From Fictibacillus sp. b24 (GTDB lineage Bacteria; Bacillota; Bacilli; Bacillales; Fictibacillaceae), in NCBI RefSeq assembly GCF_030348825.1, contig NZ_JAUCES010000005.1, positions 1,364,001 through 1,428,000 on the forward strand: a stretch of 64,000 nt of DNA, read 5' to 3'. A program made the translations under genes and the position numbers. How positions within the stretch are numbered: the first letter of the stretch is position 1; every line of letters starts with the position of its first letter. Below, in pieces: positions 50,220 to 60,830 of this stretch. The notes under the pieces are model-generated. The model did no database searches. It had not been told where the DNA came from and saw nothing but the letters and a program-made list of their open reading frames with translations.

Positions 50220-50261
50220 TTAAGAGAGTACGTTTACGCGTATTCTCTTTCTGTTTTTTTA
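50220..50261 (+). terminator. Terminator after mltG
   Basis: Stem AGAGAGTACG / CGTATTCTCT, then T-rich sequence ending TTTTTTT. Confidence 0.82.
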
Positions 50262-50299
50262 AAAGTCCTTTTTCGTATTCTCTTTGTTGTTTTTGAAAG

Positions 50300-50554
50300 T
50301 AGTTGGTTTCCGTTTCAGGTGCTCGCTTTCCGCGGGGCAGGCGGTGAGCCACATTCGTACGTTTCACTCTTAAGTGTCTCACCTGTCTAGTTGCAGTGGC
50401 TAGCCTCTCGAGGTCAAAAGTTAAATGGCTCAGAAGGCAAAGTGCGCCTTCCAATCCATTCACCTTTTGCTTGTCGAGGCTGAACGAGCCACTTCCACTT
50501 TTCGGACTGCCCGCCTGTCCCGCAGGAGTCTCACACCTTACACTACAACCAACT
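50300..50554 (-). repeat. GC-rich intergenic repeat, copy E (reverse orientation), with nested repeat
   Basis: Reverse-complement copy with AGTTGGTTTCCGTTTCAGG at the left and CACTACAACCAACT at the right. It is split at the CACCTG|CCCGCCTG junction by a roughly 124-bp insert of different sequence. Lies in the 525-bp gap between mltG and yrrM. Confidence 0.88.
50385..50508 (-). mobile_element. Nested small repeat inserted in copy E, flanked by CTG
   Basis: Segment beginning TCTAGTTGCAGTGGCTAGCC, containing TCGAGGTCAAAAG and CTTTTGCTTGTCGAGGCTGA, and ending CACTTTTCGGA. Comparison with uninterrupted copies F and G shows it splits CACCTG/CCCGCC and is bounded by CTG on both sides, a possible 3-bp target duplication. 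CTAGCCTCTCGAGG is partly repeated inversely as CTTGTCGAGGCTGA, so the element has inverted-repeat character. Sequences of this kind recur in other Bacillus genomes (recollection, not checked). Confidence 0.6.
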
Positions 50555-50741
50555 ATTCAAAGAAGAAAAAATTTAAAGCAACTTTCAAAAAGAATGTGTT
50601 GTGACATTATTTTATTGCCTTTTGTGAAATCACCTGTAAAGTGCTAACGGACATGGAAAATATGAAAAAATGATAGGACTCTCGCCTTCAAATAAAGATT
50701 ATGTTACAATATACCGGTTAGTGTGAAGGAGGCGTGTTACT

Positions 50742-51386
50742 TTGGTCTCAAATGAAGTAAACCAATACATTGAAAAAATAATTCCAACGCGCTCTGATCA
50801 AGTTCTAGAAATGGAGCAATACGCCAAAGAGCATAATGTGCCGATTATGGATCTAGTAGGAATAGAAGCACTTCTTTCATATGTAAGGCTAAGAAAACCA
50901 AAACGTATACTAGAAGTGGGCACAGCCATTGGGTATTCAGCCATTCGAATGGCCCTTGCTTGTGAAACAGCTGAAATTATTAGTATTGAAAGAGATGAAG
51001 AACGGTACAATATAGCAAAAGATAACGTTAAAGCTCTTCATCTTGAAAGCAGGATTACCTTATTATTTGGTGATGCGAATGAATTGCAAAGCCAAGTAGA
51101 AGACTATGCCCCATATGACTTTATTTTTATAGATGCAGCTAAAGGACAATATCAAAACTTCTTTGATCACTATTCCACTATGCTGTCAGCAGACGGCATC
51201 ATCGTTACAGATAATGTTCTCTTTAGAGGGTATGTAGCGGATGAAAGCGGTCTAGAGAGTAGAAGACTTCGTTCTCTAGTAAAAAAAATTAGAAGTTTTA
51301 ATGAATACATGATGCAGCATCCTGATTATCAATCTTCAATCTTGCCGGTTGGTGATGGTATGATGGTCAGCATTCGAAATTCTTAA
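50742..51386 (+). CDS. yrrM: SAM-dependent O-methyltransferase YrrM
   Basis: 214 aa, caffeoyl-CoA/catechol O-methyltransferase-type Rossmann fold: SAM motif [17 protein letters not shown] (about 52-68), acidic [13 protein letters not shown], and [18 protein letters not shown] with metal-binding Asp residues. In Gram-positives this family includes TrmR, the tRNA U34 hydroxyl methyltransferase; that identity is likely. TTG start 9 bases after AAGGAGG. Confidence 0.85.
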   Translation: MVSNEVNQYIEKIIPTRSDQVLEMEQYAKEHNVPIMDLVGIEALLSYVRLRKPKRILEVGTAIGYSAIRMALACETAEIISIERDEERYNIAKDNVKALHLESRITLLFGDANELQSQVEDYAPYDFIFIDAAKGQYQNFFDHYSTMLSADGIIVTDNVLFRGYVADESGLESRRLRSLVKKIRSFNEYMMQHPDYQSSILPVGDGMMVSIRNS

Positions 51387-51415
51387 GGGTACAGGAGTTT
51401 GGAGGAGTAATAACA

Positions 51416-52057
51416 ATGGCACAAAAACCGATTGTAATTGGGGTTGCAGGTGGATCTGGATCAGGTAAAACAACAGTAGCAAAAGAAATTTACAGGCAGT
51501 TTGCTGATCAATCCATACTCATTATTGAACAAGATGCTTATTATAGAGATCAATCTGAGAAATCTATGGAAGAGAGATTGAATACCAATTATGATCATCC
51601 TCTTGCTTTTGATAATGATCTGTTGATCAAACATATTTCCTCGTTATTAGAGTACGAATCCATTGAAAAACCAGTGTATGACTATACAGCACATACAAGA
51701 AGTGATAAAATTATCCCAGTTGATGCTAAAGATGTCATTATATTGGAAGGTATTCTAATTCTAGAAGACGAGCGTTTACGTGATTTGATGGATATCAAGC
51801 TATTTGTTGACACAGATGCAGATGTTCGAATTATTAGAAGAATGGTTCGTGACACTCGTGATCGTGGCAGAACATTAGAATCCGTAATTGATCAATATAC
51901 TTCCGTAGTGCGGCCGATGCATAATCAATTTATTGAACCAACGAAAAGATATGCAGATATCATTATTCCAGAAGGCGGTCAAAACCTTGTTGCGATCGAC
52001 TTAATGGTGACAAAGATAAAGACCATATTGGAAGACAAAGCATTATTGGAAAAATGA
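51416..52057 (+). CDS. udk: Uridine kinase
   Basis: Phosphorylates uridine and cytidine. 213 aa with Walker [13 protein letters not shown] (about 9-20), [21 protein letters not shown] and [20 protein letters not shown]. Between yrrM and greA, the B. subtilis order. Its stop codon forms part of the following terminator stem. Confidence 0.96.
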   Translation: MAQKPIVIGVAGGSGSGKTTVAKEIYRQFADQSILIIEQDAYYRDQSEKSMEERLNTNYDHPLAFDNDLLIKHISSLLEYESIEKPVYDYTAHTRSDKIIPVDAKDVIILEGILILEDERLRDLMDIKLFVDTDADVRIIRRMVRDTRDRGRTLESVIDQYTSVVRPMHNQFIEPTKRYADIIIPEGGQNLVAIDLMVTKIKTILEDKALLEK

Positions 52058-52080
52058 GGAACATCATCCTCATTTTTTCG
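52051..52080 (+). terminator. Terminator overlapping the udk stop
   Basis: AAAATGAGGA / TCCTCATTTT with a short loop and T-run; the TGA stop lies in the left arm. Confidence 0.85.
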
Positions 52081-52205
52081 GTATACACGGACAAATCACA
52101 GCTCTAAGCTGCTTGGCAATCAACTATTGTCCTATTTTTATACATACCCTGCCCGAATTATCATATAACGTAACAAGGGTACTGATTATTGAAGGAGTGA
52201 ATATT

Positions 52206-52682
52206 ATGGCAGACGAGAAAAAACACTATATGACCTTAGAGGGTAAGCAAAAGCTAGAAAACGAATTAGAATTTTTAAAAACAGAACGAAGAAAAGAAGT
52301 TGTTGAGCGCATTAAAGTAGCGAGAAGCTTCGGGGATCTTTCTGAGAACTCTGAGTATGATGCAGCAAAGGACGAGCAGGCTTTTGTTGAAGCTCGTATC
52401 GTTCAATTAGAAAAGATGATTCGTGATTCGGTGATTATTGAAGACAATAAAGACCAATCTGATAACGTTTCCATCGGGAAAACAGTTAAGTTTCAAGAGC
52501 TTCCAGATGGAGACGAAGAAACATATGTTATCGTAGGTAGTGCAGAAGCTGATCCGTTTGAAGGGAAAATTTCAAACGACTCTCCAATGGCAAAAAGTTT
52601 GTTAGGTAAAAAGCCAGGAGATAAAGTTTCTGTTCAAACACCAGGTGGAGAAATCAGCGTTGTTATTTTAGAAGTTAAATAA
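52206..52682 (+). CDS. greA: Transcription elongation factor GreA
   Basis: Stimulates transcript cleavage by backtracked RNA polymerase. 158 aa: N-terminal coiled coil ([49 protein letters not shown]), with Asp/Glu at its tip, and C-terminal FKBP-like domain ([14 protein letters not shown] to [12 protein letters not shown]). ATG 52206 behind GAAGGAGTG; a longer in-frame reading upstream is not used. Confidence 0.97.
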   Translation: MADEKKHYMTLEGKQKLENELEFLKTERRKEVVERIKVARSFGDLSENSEYDAAKDEQAFVEARIVQLEKMIRDSVIIEDNKDQSDNVSIGKTVKFQELPDGDEETYVIVGSAEADPFEGKISNDSPMAKSLLGKKPGDKVSVQTPGGEISVVILEVK

Positions 52683-52694
52683 AGTGTAAAGTTA

Positions 52695-52732
52695 AAGAAG
52701 ACTTGCGAATTTTTGCAAGTCTTCTTTTTTTG
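52695..52732 (+). terminator. Terminator after greA
   Basis: Stem GAAGACTTGC / GCAAGTCTTC plus TTTTTTT. Confidence 0.92.
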
Positions 52733-52784
52733 ACCCTTGATTAGGAACAACAAGAGTAGGTGAAAATGTGGATAAGGTGGTGAA

Positions 52785-54551
52785 ATGTATTTGTTATCTA
52801 AAAAAAGAACAATAGGACTGGCTATTTGTTTTCTTTCACTTATCTTATTTTTGATTTATCGCTTAATGGATATACAATTGATTTCAACAAAATCATTTTC
52901 AAAGAATAAAGTTAACCTTATACAAGAAAGTGTTGATCAGCGTACACACCGATTTACCATAAATGACGGCAGGGGTTATTTTCTGGATCGAAACGGAGAA
53001 CTGTTGTCAACAGATGTTAAACCACAAGTAGTTGTTTTTCCTAATCTTTTTACAAGTAATTGGCCAGTGGCAACAATCGGTAATATACTGCAGATCCCTG
53101 CCGAAGATGTTGCAAAAATGATTGGACAACTTAAGAAGCCTTCAGCGCTCTCGCTTCAAAAAGAACTGAGTCTTGACCAAATGAATGACATTAATAAGCT
53201 TGAGATTCCAGGTCTATACGCCCAGCTCGTTACAAGAAGAAAGCCAATTCCATTTGCAAATCATATCATCGGTGCTGTAGGTCAAGATCCTGATTTAATA
53301 AAGAGAAAATACGGTGATAAATTAGAAAAGGGAACGGTGACTACATCCACAAAAACGGGCAAGAACGGGATGCAGTATACGTTCGATCCATTTTTAATAT
53401 CTGAAGGGGAGACACAATATATCTATCACGTCGATAGACAAGGTCATCCTCTATTAGGTCTTGACGTCAAATATCGTTCCCAGACCAATCCTCTCTATCC
53501 TTTGTACGTCAAGACGACAATTGATAAAAAGATGCAGGAAACAGTAGAGAATGCACTGGATGTCCATGGTATTAAAGATGGTGGTGCTGTTCTATTAGAT
53601 ATTGAATCAAACGAGCTCTTATCTATGGCAAGCAGACCATTGTTTACGAGCAAGACAATTTTTAACCATGGAAATAATATGACGTCTCAGCAAATTCCAG
53701 GTTCTGTCTTTAAGATTGTAACGGCAGCTGCCGCCATTGAAGAGAATAGGGTTCAAAATGTGAAAAAATACGATTGCAGCCTTAATATATATGGTGAAAA
53801 AGACGAAAGACAATTAGGTAATCTTAATGTTGAAGATAGCTTTGCACAAAGCTGCAATAAAACATTCGGTGAGCTTGCGAATGAAATGATTAGGACGAAT
53901 CCTGATTTTATAGAGAAGTACGCAGAAAAGATGGGACTACTTCACTATAATGGTTGGCAAGGAGAAGTGTATCATCTTAATTCCTTTACACACTTTTATC
54001 AAGAAGAGATTGGACAAATATATAGCTCGAAAAAGAAGCATTCCCACTATCAATCTTCATTAGCCGTTTCGCAAACAGCGATCGGTCAGCTTGATGTAAA
54101 AATCACTCCCCTTGCAGTGGCGAATATGATGGCGACGATTGCACGGGGCGGGGAAAGGTATGAAGTGAAGGCGGCGAAAAGTGTTAATTTCGCCAACGGA
54201 ACAGAGTTAATTGAATTTGAGGATCATACGGCAGGAGATCAAAAGCTTTCTTCGTATACAATGATGAGACTTCAATCTCTTCTGTTAAATGTCGTAAAAA
54301 ATGAAAGTGGTACAGGTCATGCTTTGCAGGCACTTCCCTTTCAGGTTGCAGGCAAGTCCGGGACTGCAGAAAAGGGGGAAGGAAACAGCTTGAATAACAA
54401 ATGGTTCGCGGGATATTTTCCGGCTGAACAACCACGATTCGCTTTAGTAGTAGTTGACCTGAAACATGATAAGACCAATAGAACGATTCCTGTTTTTGCG
54501 GACATAGCAAATGAAATTATGAACGATGCAAACAAAAGTGAACATAAATAA
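52785..54551 (+). CDS. pbpI: Class B penicillin-binding protein, YrrR/PbpI-like
   Basis: Monofunctional transpeptidase of 588 aa. N-terminal helix (about 9-26), dimerisation/pedestal domain, then the transpeptidase domain with SVFK (Ser307 nucleophile, Lys310), the SxN motif in AQSCNKTF and KSGTAEKG as the KTG motif. B. subtilis yrrR (pbpI) sits at the same place and is expressed in the forespore; its partner yrrS follows here too. RBS AAGGTGG. Confidence 0.87.
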   Translation: MYLLSKKRTIGLAICFLSLILFLIYRLMDIQLISTKSFSKNKVNLIQESVDQRTHRFTINDGRGYFLDRNGELLSTDVKPQVVVFPNLFTSNWPVATIGNILQIPAEDVAKMIGQLKKPSALSLQKELSLDQMNDINKLEIPGLYAQLVTRRKPIPFANHIIGAVGQDPDLIKRKYGDKLEKGTVTTSTKTGKNGMQYTFDPFLISEGETQYIYHVDRQGHPLLGLDVKYRSQTNPLYPLYVKTTIDKKMQETVENALDVHGIKDGGAVLLDIESNELLSMASRPLFTSKTIFNHGNNMTSQQIPGSVFKIVTAAAAIEENRVQNVKKYDCSLNIYGEKDERQLGNLNVEDSFAQSCNKTFGELANEMIRTNPDFIEKYAEKMGLLHYNGWQGEVYHLNSFTHFYQEEIGQIYSSKKKHSHYQSSLAVSQTAIGQLDVKITPLAVANMMATIARGGERYEVKAAKSVNFANGTELIEFEDHTAGDQKLSSYTMMRLQSLLLNVVKNESGTGHALQALPFQVAGKSGTAEKGEGNSLNNKWFAGYFPAEQPRFALVVVDLKHDKTNRTIPVFADIANEIMNDANKSEHK

Positions 54552-54633
54552 TACAAAGATAGATAGTTAATAGTGTTCGCAGACATCATCCTCATGGTAA
54601 AATAAAAAAAGTAATTTTACTGAGGAGGATATT

Positions 54634-55236
54634 ATGAAACGAAACCAACGTTATGAAACAAGACTAGAAAAACGAAAACAAAATCGTTTTTTAAACATAG
54701 CAATCGGGTTAGTTGTTTTGCTGATTGTTGTTGTTGCATTTAATCTTTTCTCAGGCGATGAAAACGAAACAGCTACAACAAACGAAACGGAACAAACAGC
54801 TGACAAAAAAGAATCCAATAATAATAATTCAATAGAAATGGAAAAGGATGATTCTGACAGCAAGCAAGAAGATTCTGCGAATAAAGAAGATACTGAGGAA
54901 GAAGCAGAAAACCAAGAAACAGATTCAGGTTCAGAACAACCTGCTGGCGGTGGTCCAGAAGGTCCATGGGAACCAATTGGAACTTCACAAACGGAGCCGC
55001 ATCAAAAATCTTATGACGATGGATCGCAAGACTGGAACGAGATGGTTCAAGCCCTTTCTTATGCAACAAATATTCCTCAAGATCAGATGACTATTTTCTG
55101 GCTAGGCAACGGTGGTGGTCCTGATCTTTCAAAAGGAACCGTTCAATCCAAAGCTGATGGAACGAAGTATGATGTTATGCTGCAATGGATTCCTGAAAAA
55201 GGATGGCAGCCAACGAGTGTAACACCAGTTCAATAA
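54634..55236 (+). CDS. yrrS: DUF1510 membrane-anchored protein YrrS
   Basis: 200 aa: basic cytoplasmic N-terminus, one helix (FLNIAIGLVVLLIVVVAFNLF, about 19-39), an extracytoplasmic low-complexity Glu/Asn/Ser linker (about 45-110) and a C-terminal DUF1510 domain (GPWEPIGTSQTEPHQKSYDDGSQDWNEMV...). Conserved neighbour of pbpI, suggesting cell-wall or forespore function; no activity known. RBS GAGGAGG. Confidence 0.88.
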   Translation: MKRNQRYETRLEKRKQNRFLNIAIGLVVLLIVVVAFNLFSGDENETATTNETEQTADKKESNNNNSIEMEKDDSDSKQEDSANKEDTEEEAENQETDSGSEQPAGGGPEGPWEPIGTSQTEPHQKSYDDGSQDWNEMVQALSYATNIPQDQMTIFWLGNGGGPDLSKGTVQSKADGTKYDVMLQWIPEKGWQPTSVTPVQ

Positions 55237-55238
55237 AA

Positions 55239-55278
55239 TGACAAACAACCTGTTAAAATGGCAGGTTGTTTTTTTTTG
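55239..55278 (+). terminator. Terminator after yrrS
   Basis: Stem AACAACCTG / CAGGTTGTT followed by a run of nine T. Confidence 0.9.
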
Positions 55279-55300
55279 CGAAGACTTTGGCGCCCTTGGA

Positions 55301-55432
55301 AGTGGTTGATTTCCGCTCCAGATGCTCGCTTTCCGCGGGGCAGGCGGTGAGCCACATTTGTACGTTTCACTCTTAAGTGTCTCACCTGCCCGACTGTCCC
55401 GCAGGAGTCTCGCATCTTACACTCCAATCAAC
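55301..55432 (-). repeat. GC-rich intergenic repeat, copy F (reverse)
   Basis: 132-bp uninterrupted reverse copy. Together with about 72 bp of right flank (ATAGAAGACGAAATTAGATTG ... GAAAACTGCC) it forms the first of two tandemly duplicated segments, the second being copy G. Confidence 0.92.
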
Positions 55433-55504
55433 GGTCATAGAAGACGAAATTAGATTGAAACAATTTTTTGAAAACTGCCTCGCAAAAACATAGTTATTCT
55501 TGAA

Positions 55505-55636
55505 AGTGGTTGAATTCCGTTTCAGATGCTCGCTTTCCTCGGGGCAGGCGGTGAGCCACATTCGTACGTTTCACGTATAAGTGTCTCACCTGCCCGCCTG
55601 TCCCGCAGGAGTCTCGCATCTTACACTCCAATCAAC
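55505..55636 (-). repeat. GC-rich intergenic repeat, copy G (reverse)
   Basis: 132-bp reverse copy 204 bp after copy F and in the same orientation. Its right flank (ATAGAAGACAAAATTTGATTG) mirrors that of F, so F and G arose by tandem duplication of about 204 bp followed by divergence. Confidence 0.92.
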
Positions 55637-55716
55637 GATCATAGAAGACAAAATTTGATTGCAACAATCTTTTAGAAATGAGCTTTGCAAAACATTGTGG
55701 TTAACTTTAGTTTATT

Positions 55717-55822
55717 TTCCAGGTGGTAGGCGTACTCTTGCGTCTACAAGTGAAAACTTCCGTAGTGAGCTTCCTCGTCGTGTGCCTGCTAGAAGCTTTT
55801 CATGGGATAGGCACGCATCTCA
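55717..55822. repeat. Second-family repeat, standalone copy
   Basis: Shares TTGCGTCTACAAGT, AGTGAGCTTCCTCGT and TAGGCACGC, in order, with the reverse complement of the segment inside copy D (about 28888-28980). It contains GTGCC...GGCAC inverted ends around a short core. The rest of the gap up to yrrT (55823-56017) is AT-rich with no ORF. Confidence 0.65.
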
Positions 55823-56017
55823 ATCAAAACAACATTTCTGGAAGCAAAAAAACTGAAAGAAATAATTAGAAATATTTTTCAGAGATCCGCCACGCCTCTT
55901 TATAACTCTCTTCCTATTTCTTCATATAATTGTAATTCTCACCAATCTACAGAGATATTACATTTGAAAAATTATAGAAATTATGCTAATTTGGAACCTG
56001 TAAGATTTTAATTCATA

Positions 56018-56040
56018 GTATATTGATAGGAATTATATAA
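56018..56040 (+). promoter_or_regulatory. Putative CymR operator upstream of yrrT
   Basis: GTATATTGATAGGAATTATA resembles the CymR site pattern around TNGGAATTAT. It sits 23-45 bases before the yrrT start, where the yrrT-mtnN-mccAB operon of B. subtilis is CymR-repressed. cymR is at 36796 in this window. Confidence 0.55.
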
Positions 56041-56062
56041 TTTAAAACGTGGAGTGGAAAAA

Positions 56063-56701
56063 ATGGGACGAGAATTTATTGATCTTTTTGATGAGTGGTC
56101 TTCTTCTTATGACGAAACTGTTTCAGGAGATGATCAGGAATATAAGGAAGTTTTTCATAAATACGATGAAATATTAGAAGCTGTAGTGCAACGTTCTGGA
56201 AATGTTGTATTAGAGTTTGGGGTAGGTACTGGTAATTTGAGCGAGAAGCTTCTTAAGAGCGGAAAAACAGTTATCGGTATTGAGCCATCAAAAGGAATGC
56301 GGGAAAAAGCGGTTAAGCGAAATCCAGATTTAAAGCTCTACGATGGTGATTTTTTATCTTTCCCAACATTTGATCAGGAAATTGATACAGTCGTTAGTAC
56401 GTATGCCTTTCACCATCTTACGGATGATGAAAAAGATAAGGCAATCGGACAGTATAGCCAGTTGCTTAAAAAAGATGGTAAAATTGTCTTTGCAGATACC
56501 GCTTATCTTCACGAAGTCGATAAAAAAGAACGTCATGAAAAAGTTAAATCACAAGGCTACCTTAACTTATTAAAAGATTTGCAGACAGAATATTATACAA
56601 CCCTTGGTGTCTTAGAAGATATTTTTAAAAATTATGACTTTGACGTTTCGTTTGAAAAGCTGAATGAATACGTCTGGCTGATGGAAGCGGTAAAAAAATA
56701 G
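56063..56701 (+). CDS. yrrT: SAM-dependent methyltransferase YrrT
   Basis: 212 aa class I methyltransferase: MGREFIDLFDEWSSSYDETVSGDDQEY is the YrrT-type N-terminus, VVLEFGVGTGNLSEKLL (about 46-62) is the SAM motif I, and VSTYAFHHLTDDEKDKAI follows. First gene of the methionine-to-cysteine operon, where it is thought to feed SAH into mtnN. ATG 56063 behind GGAGTGG preferred over GTG 56054. Confidence 0.9.
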   Translation: MGREFIDLFDEWSSSYDETVSGDDQEYKEVFHKYDEILEAVVQRSGNVVLEFGVGTGNLSEKLLKSGKTVIGIEPSKGMREKAVKRNPDLKLYDGDFLSFPTFDQEIDTVVSTYAFHHLTDDEKDKAIGQYSQLLKKDGKIVFADTAYLHEVDKKERHEKVKSQGYLNLLKDLQTEYYTTLGVLEDIFKNYDFDVSFEKLNEYVWLMEAVKK

Positions 56702-56716
56702 ACATTGGAGAATAAC

Positions 56717-57421
56717 ATGAAAAGAATCGGAATTATAGGTGCAATGGAAGAAGAAGTTGTTCTATTACGTGAGCAGCTTATAGGGCTTGAAGAGAAACAA
56801 CTTGCAGGTTGTGAATTTTATAAAGGTATGTTGAACGATCAAGAAGTTGTTCTTTTAAAATCTGGAATTGGAAAAGTAAATGCAGCAATCGGTACAACGT
56901 TATTGATTCAGCTGTACAGTCCAGACGTTATCTTAAACACAGGATCTGCAGGCGGATTCCACTCAGATTTAAATGTTGGAGATGTAGTTATCTCAACAGA
57001 TGTTCGTCATCATGATGTGGATGCTACAATTTTCGGTTATGAGCATGGCCAAGTGCCTCAGATGCCGCCTAATTACCTGCCTGACCAAAAGCTTGTTGAG
57101 GCGGCTGTAAGAGCTGGAGAGCGTGTACAAAACATCCAAGTTGCAAAAGGATTGATTGCTTCGGGTGATTCGTTTATGAGTGACCATGCACGGGTAGAGG
57201 ACATTAGAACAAAGTTTCCAGCTTTATATGCTGCTGAAATGGAAGCGGCAGCGATTGCCCAAACGTGCTATCAGTTTTCTGTTCCTTTTGTTATCATCCG
57301 TTCTTTATCGGACATTGCAGGGAAGGATGCGCGCGTTTCTTATGATCAATTCTTAAAAACGGCATCTAAGAACTCAGCAGAACTAGTACAACAAATCGTA
57401 GAGGAGCTGAAATCATTATGA
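56717..57421 (+). CDS. mtnN: 5'-methylthioadenosine/S-adenosylhomocysteine nucleosidase
   Basis: Cleaves SAH to S-ribosylhomocysteine and adenine, and MTA likewise. 234 aa: [17 protein letters not shown] with catalytic Glu12, [33 protein letters not shown] and [10 protein letters not shown] with the catalytic Asp. ATG 56717 after TTGGAGAA. Overlaps luxS by 4 bases. Confidence 0.96.
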   Translation: MKRIGIIGAMEEEVVLLREQLIGLEEKQLAGCEFYKGMLNDQEVVLLKSGIGKVNAAIGTTLLIQLYSPDVILNTGSAGGFHSDLNVGDVVISTDVRHHDVDATIFGYEHGQVPQMPPNYLPDQKLVEAAVRAGERVQNIQVAKGLIASGDSFMSDHARVEDIRTKFPALYAAEMEAAAIAQTCYQFSVPFVIIRSLSDIAGKDARVSYDQFLKTASKNSAELVQQIVEELKSL

Positions 57422-57885
57422 CAAAAAAAATGAATGTAGAAAGCTTTAACCTTGACCATACAAAAGTTGTTGCACCATATATCCGTTTAGCGGGTACAAC
57501 AACAGGAGCAAACGGAGATGTGATCCACAAATACGATATCCGATTTTGCCAGCCTAACAAAGACCATATGCCGATGGAAGGACTTCATTCCATCGAGCAC
57601 TTGATGGCAGAAAATATTCGCAACCATCATTCAACAGTTGTTGATATCAGCCCTATGGGTTGTCAGACTGGCTTCTATCTTTCTGTTATCAACCACGATA
57701 ACTATGATGAGATTTTAGAGGTGCTTGAAAAGACCTTAAATGACGTTTTAGAAGCTACAGAAGTACCGGCATGTAACGAAGTGCAATGTGGCTGGGCAAC
57801 TAATCATAGTCTTGAAGGTGCGAAAGATATCGCACGCAAGATGCTTGCTAAAAAAGACGAGTGGCATATTGTTTTTTCAGAATAG
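57418..57885 (+). CDS. luxS: S-ribosylhomocysteine lyase LuxS
   Basis: Splits S-ribosylhomocysteine to homocysteine and the AI-2 precursor DPD. 155 aa with metal ligands His57 and His61 in HSIEH, catalytic Cys82 in MGCQTG and ligand Cys124 in VQCGW. In B. subtilis luxS is unlinked to this operon; here it stands between mtnN and mccA, so SRH hydrolysis and homocysteine use are co-transcribed. Confidence 0.97.
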   Translation: MTKKMNVESFNLDHTKVVAPYIRLAGTTTGANGDVIHKYDIRFCQPNKDHMPMEGLHSIEHLMAENIRNHHSTVVDISPMGCQTGFYLSVINHDNYDEILEVLEKTLNDVLEATEVPACNEVQCGWATNHSLEGAKDIARKMLAKKDEWHIVFSE

Positions 57886-57897
57886 AGGACGATTGAA

Positions 57898-59956
<2,059 letters not shown>

Positions 59957-59965
59957 TGACATATT

Positions 59966-60005
59966 GGAAGAACAAGTGCCTTAGCAGGTGCTTGTTCTTT
60001 TTTAC
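59966..60005 (+). terminator. Terminator after mccB
   Basis: Stem AGAACAAGTGCC..AGCA / AGGTGCTTGTTCT followed by TTTTT. Confidence 0.9.
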
Positions 60006-60105
60006 TGTTTTTTAAAAGAGTATTACGAGAATGAGGTGATAGCTTAGATGAGTGTGTAGAGTCTTTCTTGTTAGGATGGGGGGTATAGGACATGTCAGGT
60101 CTGTC

Positions 60106-60220
60106 GAGTTATGTCGACTCGCTGATATATAAGCAAAACTCGCCGTATTATAGACAAAACTCGCGGGATTAACTCTAAAATTTCTGGGATTATTTCAATA
60201 TTTTCTTGAATTAGCACTAT
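60106..60220. repeat. Degenerate array with 21-bp periodicity
   Basis: A short inverted repeat (TCGAGTTATGTCGACTCGCTG) leads into four 21-base units: ATAAGCAAAACTCGCCGTAT(T), ATAGACAAAACTCGCGGGAT(T), AACTCTAAAATTTCTGGGAT(T) and ATTTCAATATTTTCTTGAAT(T). The third matches the reverse complement of the 39686 unit at about 13 of 20 bases. It lies in the 500-bp mccB-yrhC gap, where I see no ORF with an RBS. Confidence 0.55.
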
Positions 60221-60457
60221 GGATACCCCACCTAGTATTAGTGGAAACCAGTTCTTAGAGGCGAAACAGCACCGGCTTTTGTACTGCTTAAAAAGTAAAT
60301 GTTACTATTGCTCACTTCACAGTCAGGATCAAACGCATTGAGTTTTTATTATCACATTTTAGACAAAGTTTTTTCACGTTTTTGTCAAAAACTGCTTGGT
60401 AGGTCGCTGTCTTACCTATGTTATCCTTTTAGTAGAGGTTAGGAGGTAGAGACTGCT

Positions 60458-60694
60458 ATGAAAAACAAAGCTGAACAATTACAAAAGAAGATGGCTGACT
60501 ACCAGCGTTTCGGGTTTATTTTGTTGGCTGTTAGCACGTTCTTTTATTTAGGATTAGTACTTCCTGTTGAAGACAAAAACTTTATCCAATCTATCACGTT
60601 AGGTATTGCTTCTACCATGTGTTTAGGTTTCACTGCACTTATGTACAATATCGTTAGAAAGTGCAAAACACAATTACAAGAACTGAGCGAATAA
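60458..60694 (+). CDS. yrhC: YrhC-family small membrane protein
   Basis: 78 aa with two helices (FGFILLAVSTFFYLGLVLP, about 18-36, and ITLGIASTMCLGFTALMYN, about 47-65) and short charged ends. Matches YrhC, last gene of the B. subtilis yrrT operon. Here a 500-bp gap with a terminator and a repeat array separates it from mccB, so it is probably transcribed separately. RBS TTAGGAGG. Function unknown. Confidence 0.82.
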   Translation: MKNKAEQLQKKMADYQRFGFILLAVSTFFYLGLVLPVEDKNFIQSITLGIASTMCLGFTALMYNIVRKCKTQLQELSE

Positions 60695-60711
60695 ACTTAA
60701 AATAAAAATTT

Positions 60712-60752
60712 CACGTACCGTCCTTTAAAAAGGGCGGTATTTTTGTTTTTAT
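60712..60752 (+). terminator. Terminator after yrhC
   Basis: Stem TACCGTCCTTT / AAAGGGCGGTA then T-rich sequence. Confidence 0.87.
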
Positions 60753-60770
60753 GAAATGAAATTAAGGGAA

Positions 60771-60802
60771 TGGATACGGAATGGCCACCAAAGGCCATAC
60801 TA
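60771..60802 (+). promoter_or_regulatory. Possible forespore (sigma-G-like) promoter of glcU-gdh
   Basis: TGGATA, 19-base spacer, CATACTA. The -10 fits the sigma-G pattern well; the -35 has one mismatch and the spacer is one base long. In B. subtilis glcU-gdh is sigma-G dependent. Confidence 0.35.
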
Positions 60803-60830
60803 AGTTTTAACAATCTATAGAGAGAAAGAA

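Noticed and set aside
55659-55856. 65-aa ORF after copy G
   Set aside because: Lies across the second-family repeat with no RBS; better explained as repeat sequence.
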